From Pseudomonadota bacterium (GTDB lineage: Bacteria; Myxococcota_A; UBA9042), in the NCBI GenBank assembly GCA_005792545.1, contig SXRM01000025.1:1-64000 (forward strand): a stretch of DNA of 64,000 nucleotides, in the 5' to 3' direction. Positions 27,505 to 38,309 of the stretch are shown piece after piece. Numbering within the stretch: the first letter of the stretch is position 1; each line of letters begins with the position of its first letter. Under the pieces are notes generated by a model, which was not told where the DNA came from, ran no database searches, and was given only the letters and a program-made list of their open reading frames with translations. Position numbers and translations under genes: made by a program.

Positions 27505-29952
27505 ATGATTGCACGCAGCCGCCTGACCCATCTCGCCGCCACCCTGACCGCGATCGCAGCGATCGCCTGCGGCAGCGACCCCGCCACACCGGCAGATGCC
27601 GGAGCCAAAACCGACGCTGGATCCAACGGTGACGTTGGCGCGACGGAGACCAGCGGCGGTGGCGATGCCAGCCGGGGCAGCGACGCCAGCGCTGGATCGG
27701 ACGGCGCAGGGTCCGACAGCGCATCGGCGGGCGATGCAGGCGCGGATGTCCAGGTCTTTCCGACCGCGCTGTTTGCCCGCGGCAGCGTGCGTCAGGTACA
27801 CGCCACCCACGCCGAGCCAAATCAGGAGCTGGAGCTGCGCGACGCCGCTGGCAAGGCCGTGCAGACGGCCAAGGCCGACAAGTGGGGCAGCAAGGTCTTT
27901 CGCAAGGTCGCGCCCGGCAAGGGCTATCGCGTAGTCGCCTTGGGCGCAAAGGCAGCCGAGGCTGGCCCGGTCGATGTCACGGACGCGGAGAACAGCCTGC
28001 CCAAGCCGTCCTACTACGCTGAGCAGGTGATCAAGGCCGGCACCGGCTACCTTAAGATGCGCGATGGCACCATGCTGGCGTACTTCGCGACGCTACCAGG
28101 CCCTGCCGATAAAGGTCCTTATCCGACGGTCATCAACTACAGCGGCTACGAGCCGGCGCGGCCCGGCAAGCCCATCGTATCCAAGGAGCAGGAGGCGCTG
28201 TGCGGCACCTACCCGGTGCTGTGCGCAGCGCCCTCAGATCCAAGCGCGCTGGTGATGGCGCTGTCGGGCTACGCCACGGTCAGCGTCAACTTGCGCGGCA
28301 CCGGCTGCTCGGGCGGCGCCTACGACTACTTTGAAGAGCTGCAGCTCCTCGACGGCTATGACACGGTCGAGATCGTCGCTGCCCAGCCGTGGGTCGCGCA
28401 TCACAGGGTCGGCATGGTTGGCCTTTCGTACCCGGGCATCACCCAGTTGTTCGTGGCCAAGACGCAGCCGCCAAGCCTGGGGGCGATTGCGCCGGTGTCG
28501 GTCATCGGCAACACCGCGACCACGTTGGTGCCCGGCGGCATCCTCAACAAGGGCTTCGCGCTGTCGTGGATCACCCATGTTCTGGACAAGGCCGTGCCGT
28601 ATGGACAGGGCTGGGAGAAGCCACAAGTCGACGCGGGCGACCTTCAGTGCAAGGAAAATCAACTCTTGCATGATCAGCGCGTCGACAATGTCGAACAGGC
28701 CAAAAACAAGGCCGAGTGGAAGCCAGAACTGCTCGATCCGCTCAATCCGACCGGCTGGGCCGGCAAAATCCAGGTGCCGGTGTTCCTGGCAGGTAGCTGG
28801 CAAGACGAGCAGACCGGGCCGTTCTTTGTCACGCTGCTCGACAAGTTCAAGGGCAGCCCGTCTCGGCGGATCCTGGTCTACAACGGCGTGCACGCGGACG
28901 GTTTTGCGCCACAGGTGCTGGTCGAATGGAAAGCGTTCTTCGACTTGCACATCGCCAAGACGGTGCCATCGGTGCCCGGGTTCTGGTCGCTGGCATTGCC
29001 GGCGTTTACCAAACAAGTTTTTGGCACCGAGCTGGCGATTCCCGAGGACCGCTGGGCCAACTATAAGACCCATGGCGAAGCCCTGGCTGCCTGGCAAAAG
29101 GAGCCAGAAATCCAGGCCTACCTGGCCAATGGCGGCAGCAAAGACGCGCCCGGCGCGCCGGTTGCCCAGGTCAAGCTGGGTTTTGAAGCCTGGCCGCCCG
29201 CAAAAACTCAGGTGCAGCGTTGGTTTTTTCAGCCCGACGGCAGCCTGCTGGCGGCCGCGCCGACCGCTACCTCCGCCGCGAGCACATTTGAACACGATGC
29301 GACTGCAGGCGAACAGGGCATCGGCGTCAAGAACCTGTACAGCACCAAGCCGACCTACGACTGGAAGAAGCCGTCGGCCGGCAAGGAAGTGTCGTTCCTG
29401 TCGGCGCCGCTGCAAGCCGACCAGGTGATGCTCGGCACCGGCAGCGTCGACGTGTGGGTGCGCACCACCGCGACCGACGTCGACGACGCCGACCTGGAGG
29501 TCAACCTGAGCGAAGTGCGCGGCGACGGTCAAGAGCAGTTCGTACAAAGCGGCTGGTTGCGCGCCAGTTTTCGCAAGCTCAGCCCCAACGCCACGGCGCT
29601 ATTGCCGGACCTGACCTACAACGTCGCCGATCAGCAGGCCCTGGTCGCCAAGCAGTGGACACAGGTGCGCATCGCGATTGCTGGCTTTGGCCACGTGTTC
29701 CGCAAAGGCTCACGCATCCGCCTGGCTATCGACACACCGGGTGGTAGTCGCGCCGACTGGAGGTTTGAGCTGCTGCCGTGGAAAGGCCCGGTTTTCTATG
29801 ATATTGGTCACGACGCCGAGCGGCCGTCGAGCGTCGCCCTGCCGTTGATTGCGTCGGCGGCGCTGCCCAAGGACACGCCGGAACCCGGGTGCACACTGCG
29901 CGGGATGCAGTGCCGTGCGCACACCGAGGTGCCGAACGTGCCGGCGAAATAG
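27505..29952 (+). CDS. CocE/NonD family (S15, X-Pro dipeptidyl peptidase-like) hydrolase, predicted lipoprotein
   Basis: MIARSRLTHLAATLTAIAAIAC lipobox, acidic Asp/Ser/Gly tether, MRDGTMLAYFATLPGP, VGMVGLSYPGITQLF and YNGVHADG; C-terminal jelly-roll domain. Confidence 0.88.
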   Translation: MIARSRLTHLAATLTAIAAIACGSDPATPADAGAKTDAGSNGDVGATETSGGGDASRGSDASAGSDGAGSDSASAGDAGADVQVFPTALFARGSVRQVHATHAEPNQELELRDAAGKAVQTAKADKWGSKVFRKVAPGKGYRVVALGAKAAEAGPVDVTDAENSLPKPSYYAEQVIKAGTGYLKMRDGTMLAYFATLPGPADKGPYPTVINYSGYEPARPGKPIVSKEQEALCGTYPVLCAAPSDPSALVMALSGYATVSVNLRGTGCSGGAYDYFEELQLLDGYDTVEIVAAQPWVAHHRVGMVGLSYPGITQLFVAKTQPPSLGAIAPVSVIGNTATTLVPGGILNKGFALSWITHVLDKAVPYGQGWEKPQVDAGDLQCKENQLLHDQRVDNVEQAKNKAEWKPELLDPLNPTGWAGKIQVPVFLAGSWQDEQTGPFFVTLLDKFKGSPSRRILVYNGVHADGFAPQVLVEWKAFFDLHIAKTVPSVPGFWSLALPAFTKQVFGTELAIPEDRWANYKTHGEALAAWQKEPEIQAYLANGGSKDAPGAPVAQVKLGFEAWPPAKTQVQRWFFQPDGSLLAAAPTATSAASTFEHDATAGEQGIGVKNLYSTKPTYDWKKPSAGKEVSFLSAPLQADQVMLGTGSVDVWVRTTATDVDDADLEVNLSEVRGDGQEQFVQSGWLRASFRKLSPNATALLPDLTYNVADQQALVAKQWTQVRIAIAGFGHVFRKGSRIRLAIDTPGGSRADWRFELLPWKGPVFYDIGHDAERPSSVALPLIASAALPKDTPEPGCTLRGMQCRAHTEVPNVPAK

Positions 29953-30033
29953 GCATTTCGGGCCGCCGCCGCACCCGTCCAAAGACCGCCCCGCGTTTGC
30001 AACCCCCCGCCGCACCTGCCAGACTGCCGGGCC

Positions 30034-30996
30034 ATGACACCTGAGCGCCCGCACACGCCGACGCAGCCCCACAGCAAGCCGGCGCCCGGCGCCGCAAAGC
30101 GCTTCGGCGCACGCTGGTGGCTGGTGTGCGCGGTGGGCCTGTCGTGCGTGTTTTGCGCCAGCGTCGCCTCGCAACGGCGGCCGCACTTGTCGGTCGCTGC
30201 CGGCGGCGGTGGGGCGCAGGCCTATCACAACACCTTCAACTGCCAGAATCGCCTCAATCACCACGAAGCCCACCGGATGATGGGCGGTGGCGTCGAGGTG
30301 GACTTTGAAGGCGAGCAGGGCATCTTGCTTGGCGGCAGCGCCGCAGTGCACCAGTTCGAGATCCAAAGGGTCTCGTCGTCACCCACTCCGATTGCCTCGG
30401 GCATCAAAGGCGAGACGTCGTACTTGAGCACGGCACTTGCTGCACGCGGCGGCTACTCGTTCGGCTGGGGTAGCATCGAGGCGGGCGCCACGTTTTTCTT
30501 GGACCTGCAAGCGGCCTGGCCGTTGCTGCGCGTGCGGGGCGGTGCACTCGGCAACGGTCTATCCGGCGTGCTGCAGCTGGGCGCGGAGAATGCCCAGTGG
30601 GGCGCACCGACGATTTCGGCCGGCGGGCGCATGCGCATCGATCGCCTGTCGATCCAGGCACTGGCCGGCAACATGTCGCGGCTCATGCGCGAACATAGCA
30701 ACGCCAATGGCGTTTTCGTGCCCGGCAAGACCGTGCGGGGATCGATCGGCCGCAATGGTGACGCGGCACTGATGGTGCAGGCAGACATCGCGATTGACGA
30801 TGCGATCGCCTTTCGCCTTGACGGCGCAGTCGCCGAGGCGTGGTCGGCGTCGGCGTGGCTGGTCTGGACTCAAGCACCCGCGCGACCAGCAGACGCGGAC
30901 GTGCGCGCGTTCCCGCCACCGGCCGAAGCCGTCTCGCCCGAACCGCCCGTCCCAGCACCCGAATCCGCCACGGCGACGGCCGTGCCGCGAGGTTGA
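30034..30996 (+). CDS. Hypothetical outer-membrane/secreted protein
   Basis: N-terminal hydrophobic segment WWLVCAVGLSCVFCASVAS; repeated short amphipathic strands (GGVEVDFEGEQGILLGGSAAVHQFEI...) suggest a beta-barrel. Confidence 0.5.
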   Translation: MTPERPHTPTQPHSKPAPGAAKRFGARWWLVCAVGLSCVFCASVASQRRPHLSVAAGGGGAQAYHNTFNCQNRLNHHEAHRMMGGGVEVDFEGEQGILLGGSAAVHQFEIQRVSSSPTPIASGIKGETSYLSTALAARGGYSFGWGSIEAGATFFLDLQAAWPLLRVRGGALGNGLSGVLQLGAENAQWGAPTISAGGRMRIDRLSIQALAGNMSRLMREHSNANGVFVPGKTVRGSIGRNGDAALMVQADIAIDDAIAFRLDGAVAEAWSASAWLVWTQAPARPADADVRAFPPPAEAVSPEPPVPAPESATATAVPRG

Positions 30997-31060
30997 ACAA
31001 CTGCCCAATTCGGGCTACCTTTTGCGTTTTGCCCGCCTGGCGCACCGCGCGGGAAAAGGA

Positions 31061-34000
31061 ATGCGCACGCAAGCAATGTGCCATCAACCACTCGGCTTCT
31101 TGTTCGCCCGTCGCGCGATGGCCCTCGCCGTGGCTACCGCCCTGGTCGCGCTCGGCGGCTGTCTCGCGACCGAATTCGTGCCAGAGGACGCCGTCGGCGC
31201 AGGCACCACTGCCGATAGCGCGGTGCCGCTGGACGGCGTTGCCGATACGCCCGCGGCCGAAACGGTTGTGGACACCGCCGCGCAGGAGACCAGCGAAGAA
31301 GTCGCGGATGCGGCTGCGCCCGACCTCGATGGTGCCGTCGAAGTCGAGGCCGAGGCGGCCGACGATGTGCAGGAAGTCGACGCCGGGGCCGATGCACCGA
31401 CGGATGTGGCGCCGAGCGACGCCGATGTCGTTGTGCTGCTGCCCCTTGGCAGCACCTGCACGGCGGACGCCCAGTGCGAGTCCAAAGAATGTGTGACAGT
31501 CACCGGTTCGCCCAACGTATGCAGCAAGCCCTGCACCGGCGACTGTCCGGCCGGCATGCGCTGCGGTCTGGACATCGCAACCAAGTCGATCACGGTTCCG
31601 TACTGCCTGCCGCTGCCCGACGACCTATGCAAGCCCTGCGAAGTCGATGACGACTGCAAGGCCAAGGCCTGCGTACCGCTGACCGACACCAAGGAGTCGC
31701 TGTGCGGTGTGGCGTGCGGCGCTGGCGGCACCTGCCCGGTCGGCTTTGTGTGTCAGCAATTCAAGTCGGGCGACGTCTGCGTGCCACAACTGAGCACCTG
31801 CACCTGCAACGTGGCGCAGTTGGGCAACGCCTGGTCGTGCCAGACCAGCACACCGGTCGGCAAGTGCCTGGGCAGCCAGATCTGTACCGACGGCGGCTGG
31901 ACCGCCTGCAGCGCGCCGCTGCCGATCCCCGAATTGTGCGATGGCCAAGACAACGACTGCAACGGCCTGACCGACGAGACGTACACCACGCTCGGCTCCT
32001 CGTGTGGTTTGGGCGCCTGCGCGGGCGGCAAGCTCGTCTGCGCCGACAGCAAGAAGGCGGTGGTGTGCTCCACCGAAAAGAAAAAGCCGACCAAGGACAT
32101 CTGCAATAACGCCATCGACGACAATTGCGACGGCAAGACCGACGAGGGCTGTCCGCCCAAAGACAGCGACAAAGACGGCACCCCCGACCTCGGCGACTGC
32201 GGACCGTATTTGAGCGAAATGCACCCCGGCGCGACTGAGCCCTGTTGCGGGGCGATTCCGCTGAGTGGTCAGCCGACGCTTATCGACAGCGATACGACCA
32301 GCAAGGCCTGCGACCTCAATTGCGATGGCAAGGTCATTGCATGCGCAGCCGCCGACCTGGACAAAGACGGTTTTCTCGCGCCCGAGGACTGCAACGACAA
32401 AGAGCCCACCATCAACCCCAAGGGCAAAGACAAGTGCGGCGACGGCATTGACCAGGACTGCAAAGACGGCGACAGCGTTTGCACGCCGCAAAACGACCAG
32501 GACAGCGACGGCTGGCCTGAGCCTTTCGACTGCGAGGACTCGACCGACAAGATTTCGCCCGGCGCCAAAGAACTGTGCAACGCCATCGACGACGACTGCG
32601 ACGGCGTCACCGACGACGGCAATCCCGGCGGCGGCGGACCTTGCGGTGCCACCGGCGGCGCATGCAAAGCCGGCACACTGGTCTGCACTGTCGTCGAGTC
32701 CAAGAAAGTGGTGGCCTGCATCGACGCGGTCGCCGGCGAAGCCGAGACCTGCAACACCGTCGACGACAACTGTGACGGCAAGACCGACGAAAACTTCGTC
32801 GATTTGGGCCTGGGCGCGACTTGCGATACGGACGACAGCGACTTTTGCTCCAACGGCATCAAGACTTGTCAGGCCGATGGGCTGTCGCTGACCTGCGCCA
32901 GCGAAAAGATCTACGACATCGTGGAGAGCTGCAAAGGGCCGGGCCAGGGCAACAACGTCGACGAAGACTGCGATGGCCTGACCGACGAGAGCTGCTACGC
33001 CAGCGACATCGACGGCGACGGCAGCGTAGCGCCGCAGGACTGCAACCCCAGCGACTCGGGCTACTCGCCCAAGGTGCCCAAAGAGGCGTGCTGCGACCCG
33101 GCGCTCGGCAGCGGCCCCGAGGCGTTGGCCAAGTGTGACAAGAACTGCGACGGCCAGATCGGCACCTGCGACCCGGCCGACAAAGACTCGGACGGCTTTG
33201 TCGCCGACGACTGCAACCCACAGGACCCCGCCAGCTATCCGGGCGCGCCCGAAAAGTGCGGCGACGGCATCGACCAGGACTGCAAAGACGGCGACATCGA
33301 CTGCGGCGCGATCAACGATGAGGACGGCGACGGCTACGACAACGAGGTCGACTGCAAGAAATTCGACAAAGAGGTGTTCCCCGGCAACCCCGAGGTCTGC
33401 AACGGCAAAGACGACGACTGCAACGGCGCCACCGACGACGGCAATCCGGGTGGCGGCGCGGCGTGCGGCTCGAACATCGGTGCATGCCAGCCGGGCGTGA
33501 CGGTTTGCACCAAGGTCAACTTTCAGGCGCAGGTGCTGTGCGTGCCCAAGAAGGGACCGCAGCCCGAGTTATGCAACGGCCTGGACGACAACTGCAATGG
33601 CAAGACCGACGAAGTCTACGCCAAGCTGGGCAAAGCCTGCGACGGCCCCGACGCCGACGGCTGCACCAACGGCACCTGGACGTGCTCGACTGACTTCAAG
33701 AAAGAAGAGTGCGTCAACGAGTCGGTCACCGACCTGTACGAGCTGTGCAACGGCCTGGACGATGACTGCGACGGCAAGACCGACGAAGAACTCGCCTACC
33801 TGGGCAAGACCGTCGGCCAGGACTGCGACGGCTTTGGGCAGTGTGGTCCGGGCAAGGTAGTGTGCTCGCCTGAGCTGCTGGTGCCGGTGTGCTCGACCGA
33901 TTACTTCGGCACCACGCCAGAGTCCAAGGCCGAGACCTGCAACAAGGCGGACGACGACTGCGATGGCCAGACCGACGAAGACCAGACGTTTGGCGGCAAG

Positions 34001-36988
34001 AAGCTCGGCGAGTCGTGCGTCGGCGCAGGCGCCTGCTCCACGGCGACGGGCAAAGTCGAGTGCGCGGCCAGCGGCAAGGCGATTTGCAGCGTCATGCAAG
34101 GCGGCAGCAGTTTTGCGGGCAAGTCAGAGTCCTGCGACGGCGTCGACAACGACTGCGACGGCCACGTGGACGAGGGCTTGAAGATCGGCGACTCGGCCTG
34201 CAAGAAGGCCGGCGTGTGCAACCAAGCCAATGTGGTGGCCAAGTGCGTTGCCGGTACCTGGGACTGCTCGTACAACGGCGTGGTCGGCTATCAGCCGGAC
34301 AAGGAGTACAGCTGCGACGCGCTCGACAACGACTGCGACGGCAAGACCGACGAGGATTTTGAAGTCGGTCTGGCCTGCGACGGCACCGACAGCGACAAGT
34401 GCCAGAACGGCACCTGGCTGTGCAGCGAAGACAAGGGCGGCAAGGTCTGCATCAACGAAACCAAGACCGACATCGCCGAGTCGTGCAACGGCAAGGACGA
34501 CGACTGCGACGGCGAGACGGACGAAGGCTTTGACACCGGCGTGCCCTGCGATGGCCCCGACGGCGACAAGTGCAAGAACGGCGTCAACATCTGCACCGCC
34601 GACGGCAAAGGCGTGACCTGCGGCGACGAATTCAAGAAAGACATCGCAGAATCATGTAACGACCAGGACGATAACTGCGATGGCGTTACCGACGAGGGCT
34701 TTACCTTCGGCACCGACAACATCGCGCTCGGCGCAGCTTGCGACGGCCCCGACAGCGACAAGTGCAAGCACGGCACGGTGCTGTGCGCCGCCGACGGCAA
34801 GTTCGCAGTCTGTGGAGCGGAAAGTAAAGAGAACATTGTCGAAGTCTGCAACGCGGTCGATGACAACTGCGACGGCAAGACCGACGAAAGCCAGACCTAC
34901 TCGGGCAAGGCTCTGGACGCCAGCTGCACCGGCACCGGCGCGTGCGGCGCGGGCACCGTGGTGTGCTCACCGGTCACCTTCAAGGCGACGTGCTCGACCA
35001 ACCCCGATGCGTTCCTCATCTTCAACGGCCAGGAGCTGTGCGACGGCCTGGACAACGACTGTAACGGCAAGATCGACGACAACCTGAGCCTAAGTGGCGT
35101 CCCGCTCGGCGGCAATTGCCCCGCAGTCGGCGAGTGCGCCGCCGGCAAGGTGCAGTGTGGCAGCAGTAAGCAGGTGGTGTGCAGCACCCAAAAAGGCGGC
35201 GGCGTCGACCAGAGCAAGGCCGAAACCTGCGACGGCAAGGACAACGACTGCGACGGCAAGACCGACGAAGACCTGACGGTGGTCGACTCGACCTGCAAAA
35301 AAGTTGGCGTCTGCGGCAACGACAAGCTGGTCGCCGTGTGCGCCAACAGCAAGTGGACCTGCGACTACAGCCAGGTGCCCGGCTACAGCGAAAAGGAGCT
35401 GTGTGACGGTCTCGACAACAATTGCGACGGCAAGACCGACGAAGGCTTCGACATCGGCGCGCCGTGCGACGGCCCTGACGGCGACCAGTGCAAGACCGGC
35501 GCTTGGACCTGCAAGCCCGACGGCAGCGACCACCAGTGCAACAACGAGGAAGAGACCGACAAGCTCGAGGTCTGCGACGGCAAGGACAACAACTGCGACG
35601 GCAAGACCGATGAGGGCTTTGCTTACGGGCCCGACAAGCTGGCGCTCGGCGCCAGTTGCGACGGCTTGGGCATCTGCGGCCCCGGCAAGGTCATCTGCGG
35701 CAAGAACCTGACCGCCACCTGCAGCACCGACCCCGATGGCACCAGCCCCGGCAACAAAGACGAGGTGTGCAACACCATCGACGACGACTGCGATGGCACG
35801 GCCGACGACGGCTTGAAGTACGGCGGCCTCGCCGTGGGCGCCCCGTGCTCTGGCATCGGCGAGTGCGGCAACGGCAGTGTGGTGTGCAACAGCAAGTTCG
35901 TCGCCGTGTGCTCGACCAACCCCGATGGCCCCGACTACGACCAGAAGATCGAGCTGTGTAACCTCAAGGACGACGACTGTGACGGCCAAACCGACGAAGA
36001 GCTGGACCCCAAAAAGTCGACCTGCAACCAACTGGGCGTTTGCGCCACGGCGCTCAAGGCCACCTGCAACAAGGGCGCATGGAAGTGTGCGTACGACATC
36101 ACGCTCGGATTCGAGTTCAAAGAGACTGTGTGCGACGACCTCGACAACGACTGCAACGGCGTGACCGACGACCCGTACCCGACCAAGGGCAAGCCGTGCG
36201 ATGGCGACGACGCTGACCTGTGCAAGAACGGCGCGTTCGTGTGCACCGACAGCAAGAAAGACGTGGTGTGCAAGGAGACCGGCCCTGGCGGTGCCAGCGC
36301 GGAAATCTGTGACGGCAAGGACAACGACTGCAACGGCCAGACTGACGAACAGTTCACGACGCTTGGCCAGGCCTGCGACGGCCCGGATACCGACCTGTGC
36401 CCCAACGGCGTGCTGATTTGCAGCAGCAACGGCAGCGGCGTGGTCTGCGGCAGCGAGTTCATTCAGAATTTGAAAGAGCTGTGCGACTTCCAGGACAACA
36501 ACTGCGACGGCAAGACCGACGAGGGCTTGGGCCTGGGCGACAAGTGCGACGGACCTGACAGCGATCAGTGCCAGTTCGGCACCTGGACCTGTGGCAGCGC
36601 CGGCAAGGTCGTGTGCGACAACGAGTCTAAAGTCGGCATCACCGAGATCTGCAACAACCTCGACGACGACTGCAACGGCAAGACCGACGAGAGCTTTGGC
36701 CAGAAAGGCCAGAAGTGCGACGTGGCCACCGACATCGACAGCTGCTTTACAGGGTCGTTTCAGTGCACAGCGCAGGGCGCTCTGGCGTGCATTGGCGACA
36801 TCGCATGCTCGGGCGGCACGCCTTGCAAGCCGTCCACAAGCATCAACCAGCTGGACCAGTGCATCTGCGGCACGCAGACCTGCTCGGTCGACCAGGGCGA
36901 CCAGTGCGGCGGCGACAACAAGTGCACCTGCAAGGGCGGAGCCGCCTGCGTGGCGCCCAAGAAATGCACATCGACCGGCTGCAAGTAG
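31061..36988 (+). CDS. Giant Cys-rich repeat lipoprotein 2 (MopE-like metal-binding motif repeats)
   Basis: MRTQAMCHQPLGFLFARRAMALAVATALVALGGC lipobox (start 31061 or 31076); acidic tether; about 24 copies (by eye) of [E]xCxGxDDDCDGKTDE. Confidence 0.9.
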   Translation: MRTQAMCHQPLGFLFARRAMALAVATALVALGGCLATEFVPEDAVGAGTTADSAVPLDGVADTPAAETVVDTAAQETSEEVADAAAPDLDGAVEVEAEAADDVQEVDAGADAPTDVAPSDADVVVLLPLGSTCTADAQCESKECVTVTGSPNVCSKPCTGDCPAGMRCGLDIATKSITVPYCLPLPDDLCKPCEVDDDCKAKACVPLTDTKESLCGVACGAGGTCPVGFVCQQFKSGDVCVPQLSTCTCNVAQLGNAWSCQTSTPVGKCLGSQICTDGGWTACSAPLPIPELCDGQDNDCNGLTDETYTTLGSSCGLGACAGGKLVCADSKKAVVCSTEKKKPTKDICNNAIDDNCDGKTDEGCPPKDSDKDGTPDLGDCGPYLSEMHPGATEPCCGAIPLSGQPTLIDSDTTSKACDLNCDGKVIACAAADLDKDGFLAPEDCNDKEPTINPKGKDKCGDGIDQDCKDGDSVCTPQNDQDSDGWPEPFDCEDSTDKISPGAKELCNAIDDDCDGVTDDGNPGGGGPCGATGGACKAGTLVCTVVESKKVVACIDAVAGEAETCNTVDDNCDGKTDENFVDLGLGATCDTDDSDFCSNGIKTCQADGLSLTCASEKIYDIVESCKGPGQGNNVDEDCDGLTDESCYASDIDGDGSVAPQDCNPSDSGYSPKVPKEACCDPALGSGPEALAKCDKNCDGQIGTCDPADKDSDGFVADDCNPQDPASYPGAPEKCGDGIDQDCKDGDIDCGAINDEDGDGYDNEVDCKKFDKEVFPGNPEVCNGKDDDCNGATDDGNPGGGAACGSNIGACQPGVTVCTKVNFQAQVLCVPKKGPQPELCNGLDDNCNGKTDEVYAKLGKACDGPDADGCTNGTWTCSTDFKKEECVNESVTDLYELCNGLDDDCDGKTDEELAYLGKTVGQDCDGFGQCGPGKVVCSPELLVPVCSTDYFGTTPESKAETCNKADDDCDGQTDEDQTFGGKKLGESCVGAGACSTATGKVECAASGKAICSVMQGGSSFAGKSESCDGVDNDCDGHVDEGLKIGDSACKKAGVCNQANVVAKCVAGTWDCSYNGVVGYQPDKEYSCDALDNDCDGKTDEDFEVGLACDGTDSDKCQNGTWLCSEDKGGKVCINETKTDIAESCNGKDDDCDGETDEGFDTGVPCDGPDGDKCKNGVNICTADGKGVTCGDEFKKDIAESCNDQDDNCDGVTDEGFTFGTDNIALGAACDGPDSDKCKHGTVLCAADGKFAVCGAESKENIVEVCNAVDDNCDGKTDESQTYSGKALDASCTGTGACGAGTVVCSPVTFKATCSTNPDAFLIFNGQELCDGLDNDCNGKIDDNLSLSGVPLGGNCPAVGECAAGKVQCGSSKQVVCSTQKGGGVDQSKAETCDGKDNDCDGKTDEDLTVVDSTCKKVGVCGNDKLVAVCANSKWTCDYSQVPGYSEKELCDGLDNNCDGKTDEGFDIGAPCDGPDGDQCKTGAWTCKPDGSDHQCNNEEETDKLEVCDGKDNNCDGKTDEGFAYGPDKLALGASCDGLGICGPGKVICGKNLTATCSTDPDGTSPGNKDEVCNTIDDDCDGTADDGLKYGGLAVGAPCSGIGECGNGSVVCNSKFVAVCSTNPDGPDYDQKIELCNLKDDDCDGQTDEELDPKKSTCNQLGVCATALKATCNKGAWKCAYDITLGFEFKETVCDDLDNDCNGVTDDPYPTKGKPCDGDDADLCKNGAFVCTDSKKDVVCKETGPGGASAEICDGKDNDCNGQTDEQFTTLGQACDGPDTDLCPNGVLICSSNGSGVVCGSEFIQNLKELCDFQDNNCDGKTDEGLGLGDKCDGPDSDQCQFGTWTCGSAGKVVCDNESKVGITEICNNLDDDCNGKTDESFGQKGQKCDVATDIDSCFTGSFQCTAQGALACIGDIACSGGTPCKPSTSINQLDQCICGTQTCSVDQGDQCGGDNKCTCKGGAACVAPKKCTSTGCK

Positions 36989-36996
36989 GTCTGCAG

Positions 36997-38247
36997 ATGT
37001 CGCCGGTGTTGCGGTGGACCGCAACAGTTGCCGCTGTGAGCGTCGCCGCCTGCCAGGGCAAGCCGCCCGCGCCGCCCGCCGCGCCTGCCCCTCAACCAGC
37101 CGCCGTTGCGGACACGGCCAAGCCGCTTGCCCAGCCTGCGACGCCGGCGGCTGCGCCTGCTGCGGCCATCGAACCAGAGCCGTACGCTCTGCCGGCCGGC
37201 CAGACATTGGGTGACGCGCTTCCGCAGCTGCCGGCGTCAGCGCCACGCTTGGGAAGTGGTGGCGGAGCCGTGGGTGGCGCCGTCCTGCAGGCCAAGACGG
37301 GTTGCGCCGCTGACGCTCCGGATGACTACACGCTGGTGCGGCGGGTGGAGCAAACCTACCCACCGGCCAAGCCAGGCGAACCGGCGCAGGTGCTGGAAGT
37401 GTGCCTGTTGCAGAAGCCGGTGGACCGCGCCGACAAAGTTGCCGAAAGTGGCAAAGCTTTTTTGGTGGTGGCTGCGTTCGCCGATGACTCGCGGGTGTCA
37501 CACACCTTCGAGCAACTGGCGAGACCTCCGACTGCGTTGCCCCCCGAGCGCCAGAAGGCCGGCCATGACGGCGGTAGCTGGGCCGGGCTATTCGCGACCG
37601 GCGACCCGGATCGCCCTGCCCTTGCGGTGGTGTCGGGCCGCTTCTACGACGGCGCGCTGGGGGAAGACGTGCAGTTCTTGCGGGTTGCACGCTTGCTGAC
37701 CAAGACTGCGCAAGGCTGGCAATGGAGCGCCCTCGCGGAGCGCAGCCACAAAAGCGTAGACCTGGAGCACCTGCGTGCACTGTGCGCTGGCAAGGCCGAC
37801 GCGTCGCCTGCCGACAGGGCTGCTGGCGCGTTGGCCGCGGCCTGCGATCGCGTCGACGCCGTCGAGACCGAGGCAGCCAAAGCCGAAGCCCGCATGGCTA
37901 CGCGCAAAAAGCGGCTGGCAGGAGCTGGCGGCGGCAAGCCGGAGACCGACCCCGATCCGCAGTCGATCTGGCTGCGCGATGCCCGCGCGGCGCTGGCCAA
38001 GGGCGACCCTGGCGCGGCCATCGAGACGGCTCTCAAAGTCGACGTCGTGTGCGGCGAAGCGGTCAGTGAGACGCACGCCATCGTCAAGGAAGCGCTGGGC
38101 GCTCTGAAAGTCGAGCCGCTGCGCGCGCAACCACAGCAAACCCTCGGCGAATTGTGCGAGCCGCTGCCCGACAAGCCGGCGCCGCGCCGTCCGCGCGAGA
38201 CTACGGCCAAAGGCAAGCCGGAAAAAGGCGGAGACCGCGCACCGTGA
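36997..38247 (+). CDS. Predicted lipoprotein, unknown function
   Basis: MSPVLRWTATVAAVSVAAC lipobox and Pro/Ala-rich tether, directly downstream of giant 2. Confidence 0.65.
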   Translation: MSPVLRWTATVAAVSVAACQGKPPAPPAAPAPQPAAVADTAKPLAQPATPAAAPAAAIEPEPYALPAGQTLGDALPQLPASAPRLGSGGGAVGGAVLQAKTGCAADAPDDYTLVRRVEQTYPPAKPGEPAQVLEVCLLQKPVDRADKVAESGKAFLVVAAFADDSRVSHTFEQLARPPTALPPERQKAGHDGGSWAGLFATGDPDRPALAVVSGRFYDGALGEDVQFLRVARLLTKTAQGWQWSALAERSHKSVDLEHLRALCAGKADASPADRAAGALAAACDRVDAVETEAAKAEARMATRKKRLAGAGGGKPETDPDPQSIWLRDARAALAKGDPGAAIETALKVDVVCGEAVSETHAIVKEALGALKVEPLRAQPQQTLGELCEPLPDKPAPRRPRETTAKGKPEKGGDRAP

Positions 38248-38309
38248 CGCGTTTTTGGCAACTGCGCGTCTTGAACACGCGGCCCGCAAACCGGGCTGGA
38301 TTGGGGACC

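Noticed and set aside
35090-37780. 896-aa minus-strand ORF antisense to giant 2
   Set aside because: Repeated LVGLAVAVVV-type translation arises from the opposite frame of CDGKTDE repeats. The plus-strand lipoprotein has clear start, signal and motifs.
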